Positions 11,173-24,294 of a stretch of DNA of 64,000 bases are shown here, one piece after another (positions within the stretch are counted from its first letter, which is position 1; every line of letters starts with the position of its first letter). The notes under the pieces are model-generated. The model had not been told where the DNA came from, made no database searches, and was given only the letters and a program-made list of their open reading frames with translations. Source of the stretch: Scilla litardierei (taxonomy: Eukaryota > Streptophyta > Magnoliopsida > Asparagales > Asparagaceae); contig CM061134.1 in the NCBI GenBank assembly GCA_030789695.1, positions 60,643,334 to 60,707,333 on the forward strand, read 5' to 3'. The position numbers and the translations under genes were made by a program.

Positions 11173-14160
11173 AACATTGTGTAACGTGGGGCATAAATTG
11201 AACCATCAACTGATCACAGTAACCCCATCAATAATTTTGATTAAACTGTAATAACTTAAAACAAACATATAAAGAATTTGATCACAATTCATTCAAACCA
11301 GAAAAATAAGATTTATGCTACGATATATTTTTAAAAAGAAAAAACCAAACATTTTCCTTTATCGCATTTCCACCGTAATCACTAAAGGCCATCAAGATGG
11401 TCATCTGTCTTGCCAATTTTCTATGCCCACCCTACATATATACACATCAAACAAAAGAGAATCCATCAGTTCCATGATTACAATTTCAGATGCTAATATT
11501 TTGCAGAAATTATACAAATTTTTAGGTGCAAATTACTGAAACTCCAATGAAAACCCTTCCATTTCTAGTCAAAATTGTTATGTGATGCAGTAATAACTAT
11601 AAAAGGAAAATTTTTGTTGCAATTCAATAGGGAATATAAGCATATTAATGGAAAATTAATAGAAATCCCAAAAGATATCGATGTTGCCTTTTCACCTATA
11701 AACAGTTTAAATGCTTGCTCTAGTTTTCACCAATCAAACATCAAGACAAATCCTTGTTAATTGACAAAAATAAAAAAGAGCAAATGTTCATCTTTCTTTC
11801 TTTCAAATATAAAACCCACCTGAATCTTGAGAATAAAAGGGGTCTCAGAGTGGACCCTTTTGGTGAACCTAGGCTGAGTCAAGATCAACATTGTGTAACA
11901 TGTAGCATAGATTGAACCGTCGATCACAATACTCCCATCAATAATCCGATAAAAATGTAATAACTTAAAATAAACATATAAGGATATTGATCACAATTCA
12001 TTCAAGCAGGTAAAATCTGAGTTATGCTACGATATCTTTAAAAAAAGGAAAAGCCAAAATTTTTACTTTATCGTGTTTCCACCATAATCATAGAAGGCCA
12101 TCAAGATGGTTATCTGTCTCGCCAATTTTCTATGCCCACTCTACATATATACACACTAAAACAAAAGAGAATCCATCATTTTCTCAATTACAATTTCAAA
12201 TGCTAATATTAGGCAAAAATTATACAAACTTATAGGTGCACATTACTGAAACTCCAATGAAAACCCTTCCATGTCTAGTCAAAATTGTTATAGGAAGCAG
12301 TAACAACTAAAAAGGAAAATTTCTGTTGCAATTCAATAGGGAATATAAGCATACTAATGGAAAATTAATAGAAACCCCATGACACCCCCTAAAAAATAAA
12401 ACACAAACACAAAACAAAAATTAAAAAAAATAATAAAAAACCCAACCCACGAATTTCCTTCTATTATGACGTGAGCAATAAACAGATCCCAAAAGAAATC
12501 AATGTTGCATTTTCACATATAAACGGTCTAAATGCTTGCTCTAGCTTTCACCAATCAAACATCAAGAAAAATCCTAATTAATTGACATAAATAAAAAAGG
12601 GCAAATGGGCATTTTCTTTCTTTCAAATATAAAATGCACCTACATCTTGAGAATAAAAGGTGTCTCAGAGTGAACCCTTTTTGTGAACCTAGGCTGAGTC
12701 AAGATCAACATTGTGTAACGTGGAGCATAGATTAAGTCATCGATCATAATACTTCCATCAATAATCCGATAAAACTGTAATAACTGAAAATAAACATATA
12801 AGGAGCTTGATCACAATTCATTCAAGCTGGTAAAATATGAGTTATGCTACAATATCTTTAAAAAAAGGAAAAACCAAAATGTTTACTTTATCGTGTTTCC
12901 ACCGTAATCATAGAAGGCCATCAAGATGGTCATCTGTCTCGCCAATTTACTGTGCCCACTCTACATATATACCCACCAAAACAGAAGAGAATCCATCAGT
13001 TTCTCAATTACAATTTTAGATGCTAATATTTTGCAGAAATTCGACAAACTAATATGTGGACATTACTGAAACTACAATGAAAATCCTTCCCTTTCTAGTC
13101 AAAATTGGTACGTATGCAAAAAGAACTGTTGCAATTTAACAGGAAATATAAGCATAATAATGAAAATTTCATAGAAACCCCATGACCCCCCTTAAAAAGA
13201 AAACACAAACACGTGAATAAAAATAAAAATAAAATTAAAAAATAATAACCCCAACCCATGAATTCCCTTATATTATGATGTGAGCAATAAACCGATCTCA
13301 AAAGAAATCCATGATGCAGTTTCACCTCTAAACAGTATAAATGATTGCTATGGTTTTCCCCAATAAAACATCAAAACAAATCTCAGTTAATTGAAAGAAA
13401 TCAAACAAAAAGGGGAAATGGGCATCTTTCTTTCATTCAAATTTAAAACCCACCTGAATCTTAAGAATAGAAGGGGTGTCATTCAAATTTAAAACCCACC
13501 CGAATTTTAAGAATAAAAGGGGTATCAGAGTGGTCCATTTTGGTGATCCAAGGCTTAGTCAGCGATCGACAGTGTGTAACTTGGGGCATAGATTGAAACA
13601 GCAACTGGTCATCGTACCTCTATCAATAATCCAATTAAACTATAATAACATAAAACAGAAAAATAAGGACTTTGATCACGATTCATTCAAACAGGACAAA
13701 TCGGATTTATGCTACGATATGTTTTAAGAAAGAAAAACCCCAACTTTTTTACTTTATCGCATTTCCATCGCAATCACATAAGGCCTTAAATATGGTCATA
13801 TGTCCTGCCAAATTACTATCCACTCTACATATATACTCACCAAAACAGAAGAGAATCCATCAGTTCTCGATTACAATTTTAGATGCAATTTGCTGAAATT
13901 ACACAAACTTGTAGGTGCGGATTAATGAAACTACAATGAATACCCTTCCTTTTCTAGTCAAAATTGAGTAATAACTGAAAAAAACGTTTCTATTGCAACT
14001 CAATAGGGAATATAAGCATATTAATAGAAAATTGGTAGAAACCCTATGACCCTCCAAAACAAAACACAAAAAACAAACTCACAAATAAAAATAAAAATAA
14101 AATAAGGTAAAAAACCCAACCCACGAATTTCCGTCTATTATGTCGTGAATACCAATTACT
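11173..14160. repeat. Four degenerate tandem units of about 0.7-0.86 kb in Helitron H1
   Basis: A unit starting near GTGTAACGTGG..CATA(A/G)ATTGAA recurs at about 11173, 11888, 12707 and 13568 (periods about 715, 819 and 861 bp). Shared landmarks include GGCCATCAAGATGGTCATCT, a run of ACTCTACATATATAC and AACCTAGGCTGAGTCAAGAT. Units differ by many substitutions and indels, so the array is old. No coding. Confidence 0.75.
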
Positions 14161-15089
14161 ATTTCCATCCATCATAAAACTACATTCATAATAAATATTC
14201 TTCCAACAAAACTTGAAGTTAATAAGTTAAACAATGGCAAGTCTATAAACCAAATACTCTAGCACCAAACTAAAATTAAAAATAGTCTAGCACCAAATAA
14301 TGTGAAAAAAGAACGCTGATTTTCTCTAACTAAACAAAAGATATAGATAAAATAAATTTTGCCTTTGCAGGAATCATTTGAATCATCAACATTAAAAAGT
14401 CCCAACAGGCAACAGTCCATTGAACACATTAGAAGATTCCTTTAGAATAAAAGAAACACAAAATTAAGATAAATTCCACCCATGATAGATAATCAACCGT
14501 TACAGTTAATAGATCATCAATGAAAAATAAGTCCCACATAAGAAACCACATGTAGCTTCCTTTCGTCACTTCCACCAATCTGCTTCAGTCAAGTTTTTTG
14601 TAAAATCTAACAAAAAATATTTTTAAAAAGCAGTGAGAAATAAGGGAAACTTACCACATTCTGATCTATGTTTAGGTGAAACTGCTACATGAAATGATAA
14701 CCACATTGCATAAATGTAAAAAGTCTCCAGTGTGATGCTGCTGCCATTAACACTTCACTTCAGATCATTTTATGCAACATGATTAAGATGAAAACATAAA
14801 TGCAGTAGACATCTCCAAGGAAAGCTAAACTAATTAAGATGAAAACTTCACATAGAGAATTCCCAATGTAGTAGACATCTCCAAGGAACATGAACAAACA
14901 GTAGTTCTAATTTCTGTAGGAATATTACTTCAAGATGACAGCTTTTAGAATAAATGATAGTTAAAATTTCTATAGGAAGATTACGCCAAAATGACAGCTT
15001 TTAGAACAAATGGTAGTTCTAATGCTAAATATTCTCCATCATGCCAAAACCTATTCCCAAACTCCAACTTAACAAAACGAATAACCAGT
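14161..15089. other. Helitron H1 interior, non-coding
   Basis: AT-rich sequence without supported genes. A short direct repeat (GTAGACATCTCCAAGGAA) occurs at about 14808 and 14872. It ends at the target-site duplication TAGCC (15090-15094). Confidence 0.5.
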
Positions 15090-15094
15090 TAGCC

Positions 15095-18000
15095 TGTAAC
15101 GACCGGTTTTAGCGATACGTAGTTCATTTTCCCTCTCGTGTGGTTTATCCTTATTCGTATCCGTAGCTTGGCGTATTCCGTCCCCGTACTCGCTTCGACC
15201 TCAAATATATTTTTTCATATGAAGTATTTTTGTCATTATTTTGAACTACTTTGTTTAATCCTTTATAATAATTATTGTATAAAAAAATAACACCTTCCTA
15301 TTTTTAATTTAAAATTTCGGAATTCAAGAAATTGAATTTCAAATCTTTTAAAGTCAGATGAAAACTTTCCATTGTTGGACCCATTTAAACCTATTGATTA
15401 GCTAATATTCCCTTGTTTACACCTATTTAAAAATCCTATTTAATCATATTAACTTTTCAAATTACTTCCTATTAAACCCTAGCTATTTTGGAACCCTTTG
15501 GCCGCACCCACCTGTTACACACGCACACAGACCTTAAACAAAAAAAAACAAAACCTAAAGCTCTTCACATGCTACCATCTGTACAAACCCACACACACAA
15601 TTTTAAACACTTGATTATTCGAGCTGTGTAACTCAAACCCCACTCCCTATTCTCGTTTGAACCCTAACTAATATATTTATATATACAAACCTAAGAGCAC
15701 TGCTACCCTATTTCTATATATCTTAAACCTAGTCACGTGTTGAACCCCTCACCATACTATTCTCATAAGAGGCCAAGCTATATGTATAGATTAGACCTAA
15801 ACAACAAGCCTCATAGGCCCAGGTCTTCACGTGATGCCCCCTCTCTCTAAAAATGCACAAAACACAACTCTAGGGCCCTCTTATTATAAAAAAACCCTCC
15901 TACTTCCTTTTAAAACCCTAGGGTTTATTCTCAGCCGCACCCTACCCTCTACACTTAGCCGCCGACTTCTACCTTCATCTTCTCCACATGACGCGCGCCC
16001 AGGAGATTTTCGCACGCGAGTCAGGCGACGTCTCTCCTCCCTCTCGCGAGCTCTCTTCTCCATGCAGCAAAACAACCCTACCCTGCATCATCCCCATCTC
16101 ACGGCCTTCATCCCCTCGCGGTGGCCGCGCGCAACCCCTGAATGACCCTCAGGCCGAGTTCTCCCTCCTTCCTCCTCGCGACACCAAAGCCCGAAACCTA
16201 AGCACAACCCCAGGTTACCGAGTTTCCCCCTCCCTTCCGTCCACGCTTGCCCAGTGAAAGCACAGGACAGGGCTTCCTCTCCACGCCGCACATCGGCCAA
16301 CTTCTCCCCGCCGGCATCCACCGACCCAAGTGCCGACGGCCGACCCTCCGTCACCACCAGCTGCTCGAGACTGCGTGCAAACGCCGTCGTCTAACCCGGA
16401 GCAACGGGAAACCCGCGAACACATAAGCCAACGGCATGGAGTAACATACGCAAGGGCAGGAGTTGTCGCATGGGTGAACAGTACTAAACTTATAACATCT
16501 GTGATATAATTTTTAGTGTTTTATATAGAGTACTTTAATAGTTATAGCTCCTAGTAGAGTGTCTGTACGGTTATAACATGTATACTTTATATATATTATA
16601 AGATATAGTAGGGTTATGATACAGGTTGGTACTCATATTTGTGTTATTATAAAACAGTGTGGGCATGTTATACTCTAATACTATCTTATTGGTTAAACAC
16701 TTCCAGCTTAATCTTATAAACTGAGGACTCAGGAATACTCGCGCCTTCCCTCTAGTCCCCAGACGCCGCTGTTTGTCGTCTTCCTCGCTGCCACGAGGAG
16801 TTTCAGACCGTAGACGTCGCACATATCGATTTCACTGCCCCCACTCGCTGTGTAACGGTTAGTACCCCTACCTATAACTCATAACCCATAACGTAATGTA
16901 GAGAACTTAATAAAACTAGGTGATTAGACGTCGTAGGGGTGTTTTTGTAAATCTGTCCTGAACAAGAAATGCCCATTCTGATTTTATTTTCTGCCAAAAC
17001 AGCGAACCGAACCTTCCACATCATAGTATTCGTCGAGACGATTCCAAAGGCACCAAGAACATCAAAAACAGGCAAGTATATGATTTGTTATGAATTTTAG
17101 AAATTTCGGCACGTTTGTGCCGCCTTCATGTTTTGCTGTGTAACTCAAAAACTAGGCGTGAAATGACGTACAAACTGACACCATAATGACTAGGACGAAA
17201 ATTGGGATCCAACGGTATATCATACGATATATCCCCAATTTAAACAACTAGAGAAAGAAATCGTTTCTGTAGCAAGATGAACAAAAAGGACGTAATCGTC
17301 TTTATTTGAAATTACGGAAACTGTCGTTCGACCCGTTTCCGCTTTACAGAACTGTCATCAATAAACTTTAAAATTGATAACAGTAAAATTCCGTGAGTCC
17401 TGACATGATTAACAATATGGACATCGTGAAATCGTGCGCCTCGAAGGCGGTATCGTGATATCGTGATGTCGTTTGAGTCGACTAGGCCGGCTCGTGTTCC
17501 GGTAAAACTTTTGGGTGGGGTTAGGGTTGAGCGGCCACTGGGTGTATGAAAGGTACTCTCCTCAAGAGCACCACCCGACGCGGTGGGTTAGCGTCAATCA
17601 CGGTAAGCCCCCGTGAGAGGAACGACCTTCTCATCACGACCTAAAGGCGAGAACCCTAGATTAGATGTGAATTCTTGACATGGACATTGAACGCTAACTT
17701 GGTCATCTTGAAATTGAAATGCTAACAAACTCAGAGAACCTTAACTTTAATCTTGCAACCGTTTAGAACTGCATGCTAGGATTGTTTCGTTTCTGTTCTG
17801 AAATTGTTCAATATTTAATTCATGTAGTCGTTTTTCTTAAAATTATTAAATGCTTCTAAAAATTCATATATCTGTCATATACTTCGCCTTGGGATGCTAA
17901 CTTTTCTTGCAGACCCTTAGCTGACATACATTCATGTTTGTGGATGTATGTCAGGTTCAGAGCTTGAGTACCAGTAGGACCCGTACGCGACGCCTGACTT

Positions 18001-18338
18001 GGAGAGCCAGAGTTGTCGAAGACGCTGAGCCGCTTTCTGCGGAAGACTAGGGCATTCGTCACTGCTTGAGTTTTAGTTTAGTTCCTTGTAGTAGGATTAG
18101 TGTGTTGTTGTAGTTCTTTTTGGCCCTGCTGTGGCTTGTCTTGTAATTTCGTGTACGCATTATATATCTGGATGTGGCATTTACCTTTGAATGTTCTGAT
18201 TGTTCTGATACGCAAATGCAAGGACCTCTTCTGTGTTTTTATCATAGACGCTTATTGGACTTGAGCTTCACCGCTCCAGTTCAAGCGGGCCGTGTAACGC
18301 TCTCGCTTCCGGTGTCTTTTGGGAAGCGGGGCGTTACA
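15095..18338 (+). repeat. 5' LTR of the LARD-like element
   Basis: TG...CA ends; TATA-like TTATTATAAAA near 15880, followed by a GC-richer stretch (15940-16440) that gives spurious open frames on both strands, probably the transcribed R/U5 leader. The 3' end (18240-18338) resembles the Tekay LTR end in segments such as GACGCTTAT and GGGAAGCGGG. Confidence 0.85.
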
Positions 18339-18364
18339 GGTTTTAGTGGTGGCCCATGCAGGTC
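18339..18364 (+). promoter_or_regulatory. Post-LTR leader/primer-binding region of the LARD-like element
   Basis: Starts GGTTTTAGTGGTGGCCC immediately after the LTR. All 26 bases match the leader after the 5' LTR of the Tekay element (56157 down to 56132, minus strand). It is not the common initiator-Met site (TGGTATCAGAGC); I cannot name the priming tRNA. Confidence 0.6.
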
Positions 18365-21041
18365 TTGCAACTGCGAACTTCGGAACAATGAGAACACTTT
18401 TCATTAGCCAAAACATCCAGAATAGTTCGTACACAAAATTACTCGAATGCCTTGCCTCGACACTATAGGAAACCAATACCAGGATAATAGGAAAAGATAG
18501 ACGCTCGTGATCATTAGTTAGTCACCCTTGCCATGGCATAGAATTATCATCTTCGGAGTCACCCTATCGATTGATCATCCAGCTCTGACCTTTTTCGACC
18601 TTTGAATTCGTTAGTCGTTCGCTTGGATTTATCGGACCTAGGGCCCAACCGAACGTAGCGATCGTCGCCAAGCCAGTCGAACCTGATACGCCTGCTAGGA
18701 GTAGACTTCAAGCATTAGGTGTTCCAAATCTATAGATAGGATCTTGATCTAGATCCCTAACGAACCCTTACCTCGGTTTTCCTATCGCAGTCTAGTTCGT
18801 TGATGAACCCTAATGCTAGACCTTGGTCGACTCAATGATTATTTCTCCCCTGATTTTATTACTTCTTTAATCAGTGCCCTTCCATGTTAGTGATCGTAGA
18901 AAGCCATTGTAGCGTATTCACGGAACTACTTCTTAGTCGTACTTACGTTTCGATCGTTGAACCTGATTCTTGTCCTCGATTCACATAAACTCTTCAGATC
19001 CGCCAGCTTTATCCTTGAACCCCTCCTTCTAAAAAGTATTTCGATACTTCATTTATTGAGTTCTTCGCTAAGTTTAAAATTCCTTCGAAAACTACTACTT
19101 AGATTCTCTACACTTCAGTCGACTTAAACCCAATCTTGATTATGATACTCTTTTGATGCGATCTTTAACTACTATCTTATAACGATTTCCTCACATCCAT
19201 CTTTCGCTCTTCTATTTTCACCTAACTACTCTATTTTCCTCAGGCAATGAACTTTTTAAAATCTTATTCCTAAGTCGCTAGTTCCAATGTCACCTCCTTT
19301 AATGTATTTCGAAACGGTCATTGATACATACTTTTAAAATACTTTCCTAAGTTAAATAGAACTTCAAAATCCTGTGTGTTAGTTTTATAATCATTGTCTT
19401 CAAATATTTTAAGAAAAGGAAATTTTCTGTTTTTTTCAAGCCTATTTTTCATTTGCAACACGAGCACTACGACACTATTCCCATATTACTCTTCACATAT
19501 TATTTGACTGCCACATTTTACGTTTTAATTCCTACCGTATGCTCGCTATTCTACATAAATTATAACGATGTTATTTTTCCCTCACATATCATTATCTTCT
19601 TAACTATTTAATTATTCTTAAATATTTTATGCCACCCAACCAAACTACTCTCCTAACCATACCACCTCCGGAACCGTCCACCACAACATTAGTTTGTTAC
19701 ATCTTTCAACTCTGAATTCAACACTATTGATTAGTTTTCGCCTTGGTGCTTACAAGTGCTTATGTCAGCTTTAATATAAGTATAGTGGGACCATTAGCAG
19801 TGATTGTAGTTTTGTTGTTGTGCATGTGTATAGATAGTGGGTGTGGGCCCGTGCGTGTGAATCTCTATGTACCACTTAGGTCTACATGTGTTTTCCCTTA
19901 ATATGTTAGTATAGTGTGATGATCTATTATGTCGTGTGTGCATGTACGTACGATAAATTGTGATAGGTATGTATTCAAACGAGTGTAGAGTAGTAAGTGT
20001 TATATTTATATTTAGGCGAGTGATTAGCTATATCACTATAGGAATATCTGTGCGTAGTAGATTTAATGTTGGCTAATTACTAGAAGTATATGTACCTCAG
20101 TCATACTTGTTAATGATTGTAATTGTATGCTAGTACAGTGATATGCATATTAAGTGTACTGATAATAAGTGTATGTATAGTTGTGTGTGCAGATTTATTG
20201 TATGATTTATGTATTGGTGTGTCTGGCGTGTGCTCGTGAGTATATGGTGTATGTGAGTAGTTGTAGGTATAAGTATATTGTACGAACAAGTGTGTTTTAT
20301 ATATAGTAGGATTCTTATAATTACCCCTACGGGATGATGTATGAGCATGTGTATACCAGGAGGTATGCAGAGCCGTATGTTTGTGACTACGTATATATGG
20401 ATGTATGAAATAGTATACTTACCCTATGTGGATTACTATGGTTGTGTGTACTGGTGTGTGTATATATATATGTGCTATGTGGATATGAGATAGGAGTGTA
20501 GTGGTGTAAGGTAATACGTGCATGTATATACGTGTGGTGATTTGTATTATAATGTATATATATGGTATTATGTGGTATGTAAAAGTGATTGTATGACTGA
20601 GTGTTAATGATTGTAATTTTGTATTAGTGGTAAGTTTATGTGGCGTGTGGTACAGTATCATTATAGATTGTGAGTGTGCAAGTGATGGCACCCTTACAGC
20701 CAGTAAATTTTTGTGGCGGCGTAGTAAAGTGTTACTATCCGCCCGAATATAATATTGGTTGGATCTTATTTGTAGGATGGTATTATATTAAACATGTTAT
20801 GTTAATACGTAACTAGTACTGTGTGTATGTGTGTTGTTACTGCTATTAGCAGAGACGTTGATTGGTATTATCAGTAGTAATACTAGTGGTGTTGATATTA
20901 GTAATACTATTTGGATATGACGTGATGGTTATTTATGGTGTGTATACGTTAGAAGAGGAGATGCGAACGTTACCCTTACGACTTCTCGGTACCTTAGCCG
21001 ATAAGATTCCGAGGGCGGAATCGTTCTTAAGGTGGGTAGGA
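18365..21041. other. Internal region of the LARD-like element, non-coding, with PPT
   Basis: No gag or pol motif in any frame. The left half resembles ordinary AT-rich DNA, and about 19800-20700 is rich in GTGTAT/TGTGTG words. The polypurine tract AAGGTGGGTAGGA (about 21029-21041) abuts the 3' LTR. Confidence 0.75.
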
Positions 21042-24000
21042 TGTAACGACCGGTTTTAGCGATACGTAGTTCATTTTCCCTCTCGTGTGGTTTATCCTTA
21101 TTCGTATCCGTAGCTTGGCATATTCCGTCCCCGTACTCGCTTTGACCTCAAATATATTTTTTCATATGAATTATTTTTGTCATTATTTTGAACTACTTTG
21201 TTTAATCCTTTATAATAATTATTGTATAAAAAAATAACACCTTCCTATTTTTAATTTAAATTTTCGGAATTCAAGAAATTGAATTTCAAATCTTTTAAAG
21301 TCAGATGAAAACTTTCCATTGTTGGACCCATTTAAACCTATTGATTAGCTAATATTCCCTTGTTTACACCTATTTAAAAATCCTATTTAATCATATTAAC
21401 TTTTCAAATTACTTCCTATTAAACCCTAGCTATTTTGGAACCCCTTTGGCCGCACCCACCTGTTACACACGCACACAGACCTTAAACAAAAAAAACAAAA
21501 CCTAAAGCTCTTCACATGCTACCATCTGTACAAACCCACACACACAATTTTAAACACTTGATTATTCGAGCTGTGTAACTCAAACCCCACTCCCTATTCT
21601 CGTTTGAACCCTAACTAATATATTTATATATACAAACCTAAGAGCACTGCTACCCTATTTCTATATATCTTAAACCTAGTCACGTGTTGAACCCCTCACC
21701 ATACTATTCTCATAAGAGGCCAAGCTATATGTATAGATTAGACCTAAACAACAAGCCTCATAGGCCCAGGTCTTCACGTGATGCCCCCTCTCTCTAAAAC
21801 CGCACATAACACAACCCTAGGGCCCTCTTATTATATAAAAAAACCCCTCCTACTTCCTTTTAAAACCCTAGGGTTTATTCTCAGCCGCACCCTACCCTCT
21901 ACACTTAGCCGCCGACTTCTACCTTCATCTTCTCCACATGACGCGCGCCCAGGAGATTTTCGCACGCGAGTCAGGCGACGTCTCTCCTCCCTCTCGCGAG
22001 CTCTCTTCTCCATGCAGCAAAACAACCCTACCCTGCATCCTCCCCATCTCACGGCCTTCATCCCCTCGCGGTGGTCGCGCGCAACCCCTGAATGACCCTC
22101 AGGCCGAGTTCTCCCTCCTTCCTCCTCGCGACACCAAAGCCCGAAACCTAAGCACAACCCCAGGTTACCGAGTTTCCCCCTCCCTTCCGTCCACGCTTGC
22201 CCAGTGAAAGCACATGACAGGGCTTCCTCTCCACGCTGCACATCGGCCAACTTCTCCCCGCCGGCATCCACCGACCCAAGTGCCGACGGCCGACCCTCCG
22301 TCACCCCCCAGCTGCTCGAGACTGCGTGGAAACACCGTCGTCTGACCCGGAGCAACGGGAAACCCGCGAACACATAAGCCAACGGCATGGAGTAACATAC
22401 GCAAGGGCAGGAGTTGTCGCATGGGTGAACAGTACTAAACTTATAACATCTGTGATATAATTTTTAGTGTTTTATATAGAGTACTTTAATAGTTATAGCT
22501 CCTAGTAGAGTGTCTGTACGGTTATAACATGTATACTTTATATATATTATAAGATATAGTAGGGTTATGATACAGGTTGGTACTCATATTTGTGTAATTA
22601 TAAAACAGTGTGGGCATGTTAGACTCTAATACTATTTTATTGGTTAAACACTTCCAGCTTAATCTTATAAATTGAGGACTCAGGAATACTCGCGCCTTCC
22701 CTCTAGTCCCCAGACGCCGCTGTTTGTCGTCTTCCTCGCTGCCACGAGGAGTTTCAGACCGTAGACGTCGCACATATCGATTTCACTGCCCCCACTCGCT
22801 GTGTAACAGTTAGTACCCCTACCTATAACTCATAACCCATAACGTAATGTAGAGAACTTAATAAAACTAGGTGATTAGACGTCGTAGGGGTGTTTTTGTA
22901 AATCTGACCTGAACAAGAAATGCCAATTCTGATTTTATTTTCTGCCAAAACAGCGAACCAAACCTTCCACATCATAATATTCGTCGAGACGATTCCAACG
23001 GCACCAAGAACATCAAAAACAGGCAAGTATATGATTTGTTATGAATTTTAGAAATTTCGGCACGTTTGTGCCGCCTTCATGTTTTGCTGTGTAACTCAAA
23101 AACTAGGCGTGAAATGATGTACAAACTGACACCATAATGACTAGGACGAAAATTGGGATCCAACGATATATCATACGATATATCCCCAATTTAAACAACT
23201 AGAGAAAGAAATCGTTTCTATAGCAAGATGAACAAAAAGGACGTAATCGTCTTTATTTGAAATTACGGAAACGGTCGTTCGACCCGTTTCCGCTTTACAG
23301 AACTGTCATCAATAAACTTTAAAATTGATAACAGTAAAATTCCGTGAGTCCTGACATGATTAACAATATGGACATCGTGAAATCGTGCGCCTCGAAGGCG
23401 GTATCGTGATATCGTGATGTCGTGTGAGTCGACTAGGCCGGCTCGTGTTCCGGTAAAACTTTTGGGTGGGGTTAGGGTTGAGCGGCCACTGGGCGTATGA
23501 AAGGTACTCTCCTCAAGAGCACCACCCGACGCGGTGGGTTAGCGTCAATCACGGTAAGCCCCCGTGAGAGGAACGACCTTCTCATCACGACCTAAAGGCG
23601 AGAACCCTAGATTAGATGTGAATTCTTGACATGGACATTGAACGCTAACTTGGTCATCTTGAAATTGAAATGCTAACAAACTCAGAGAACCTTAACTTTA
23701 ATCTTGCAACCGTTTAGAACTGCATGCTAGGATTGTTTCGTTTCTGTTCTGAAATTGTTCAATATTTAATTCATGTAGTCGTTTTTCTTAAAATTATTAA
23801 ATGCTTCTAAAAATTCATATATCTGTCATATACTTCGCCTTGGGATGCTAACTTTTCTTGCAGACCCCTAGCTGACATACATTCATGTTTGTGGATGTAT
23901 GTCAGGTTCAGATCTTGAGTACCAGGAGGACCCGTACGTGACGCCTGACTTGGAGAGCCAGAGTTGTCGAAGACGCTGAGCCGCTTTCTGCGGAAGACTA

Positions 24001-24289
24001 GGGCATTCGTCACTGCTTGAGTTTTAGTTTAGTTCATTGTAGTAGGATTAGTGTGTTGTTGTAGTTCTTTTTGGCCCTGCTGTGGCTTGTCTTATAATTT
24101 CGTGTACGCATTATATATCTGGATGTGGCATTTACCTTTGAATGTTCTGATTGTTCTGATACGCAAATGCAAGGACCTCTTCTGTGTTTTTATCACAGAC
24201 GCTTATTGGACTTGAGCTTCACCGCTCTAATTCAAGCGGGCCGTGTAACGCTCTCGCTTCCGATGTCTTTTGGGAAGCGGGGCGTTACA
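21042..24289 (+). repeat. 3' LTR of the LARD-like element
   Basis: Near-identical to 15095-18338, with scattered substitutions and small indels. Followed by the target-site duplication TAGCC. Confidence 0.9.
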
Positions 24290-24294
24290 TAGCC

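Larger units (their letters stand above)
15095..24289 (+). mobile_element. Non-autonomous LTR retrotransposon (LARD-like) with 3.24-kb LTRs
   Basis: Two LTRs of 3244 and 3248 bp (15095-18338 and 21042-24289), each starting TGTAACGACCGG and ending GGGGCGTTACA, flank a 2.7-kb internal region with no coding capacity. A perfect 5-bp target-site duplication, TAGCC, lies at 15090-15094 and 24290-24294. A polypurine tract precedes the right LTR. The LTRs differ by roughly 1% by eye, so insertion is fairly recent. LTR ends and leader resemble the Tekay element at 48809-58344, which suggests gypsy affiliation and trans-mobilisation. Confidence 0.9.

Noticed and set aside
15831..16424. Open frames on both strands in the LARD-like LTR, repeated at 21778-22422
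   Set aside because: They lie in a GC-rich transcribed LTR part, overlap each other on both strands, show no domain, and recur only because the LTR is duplicated.
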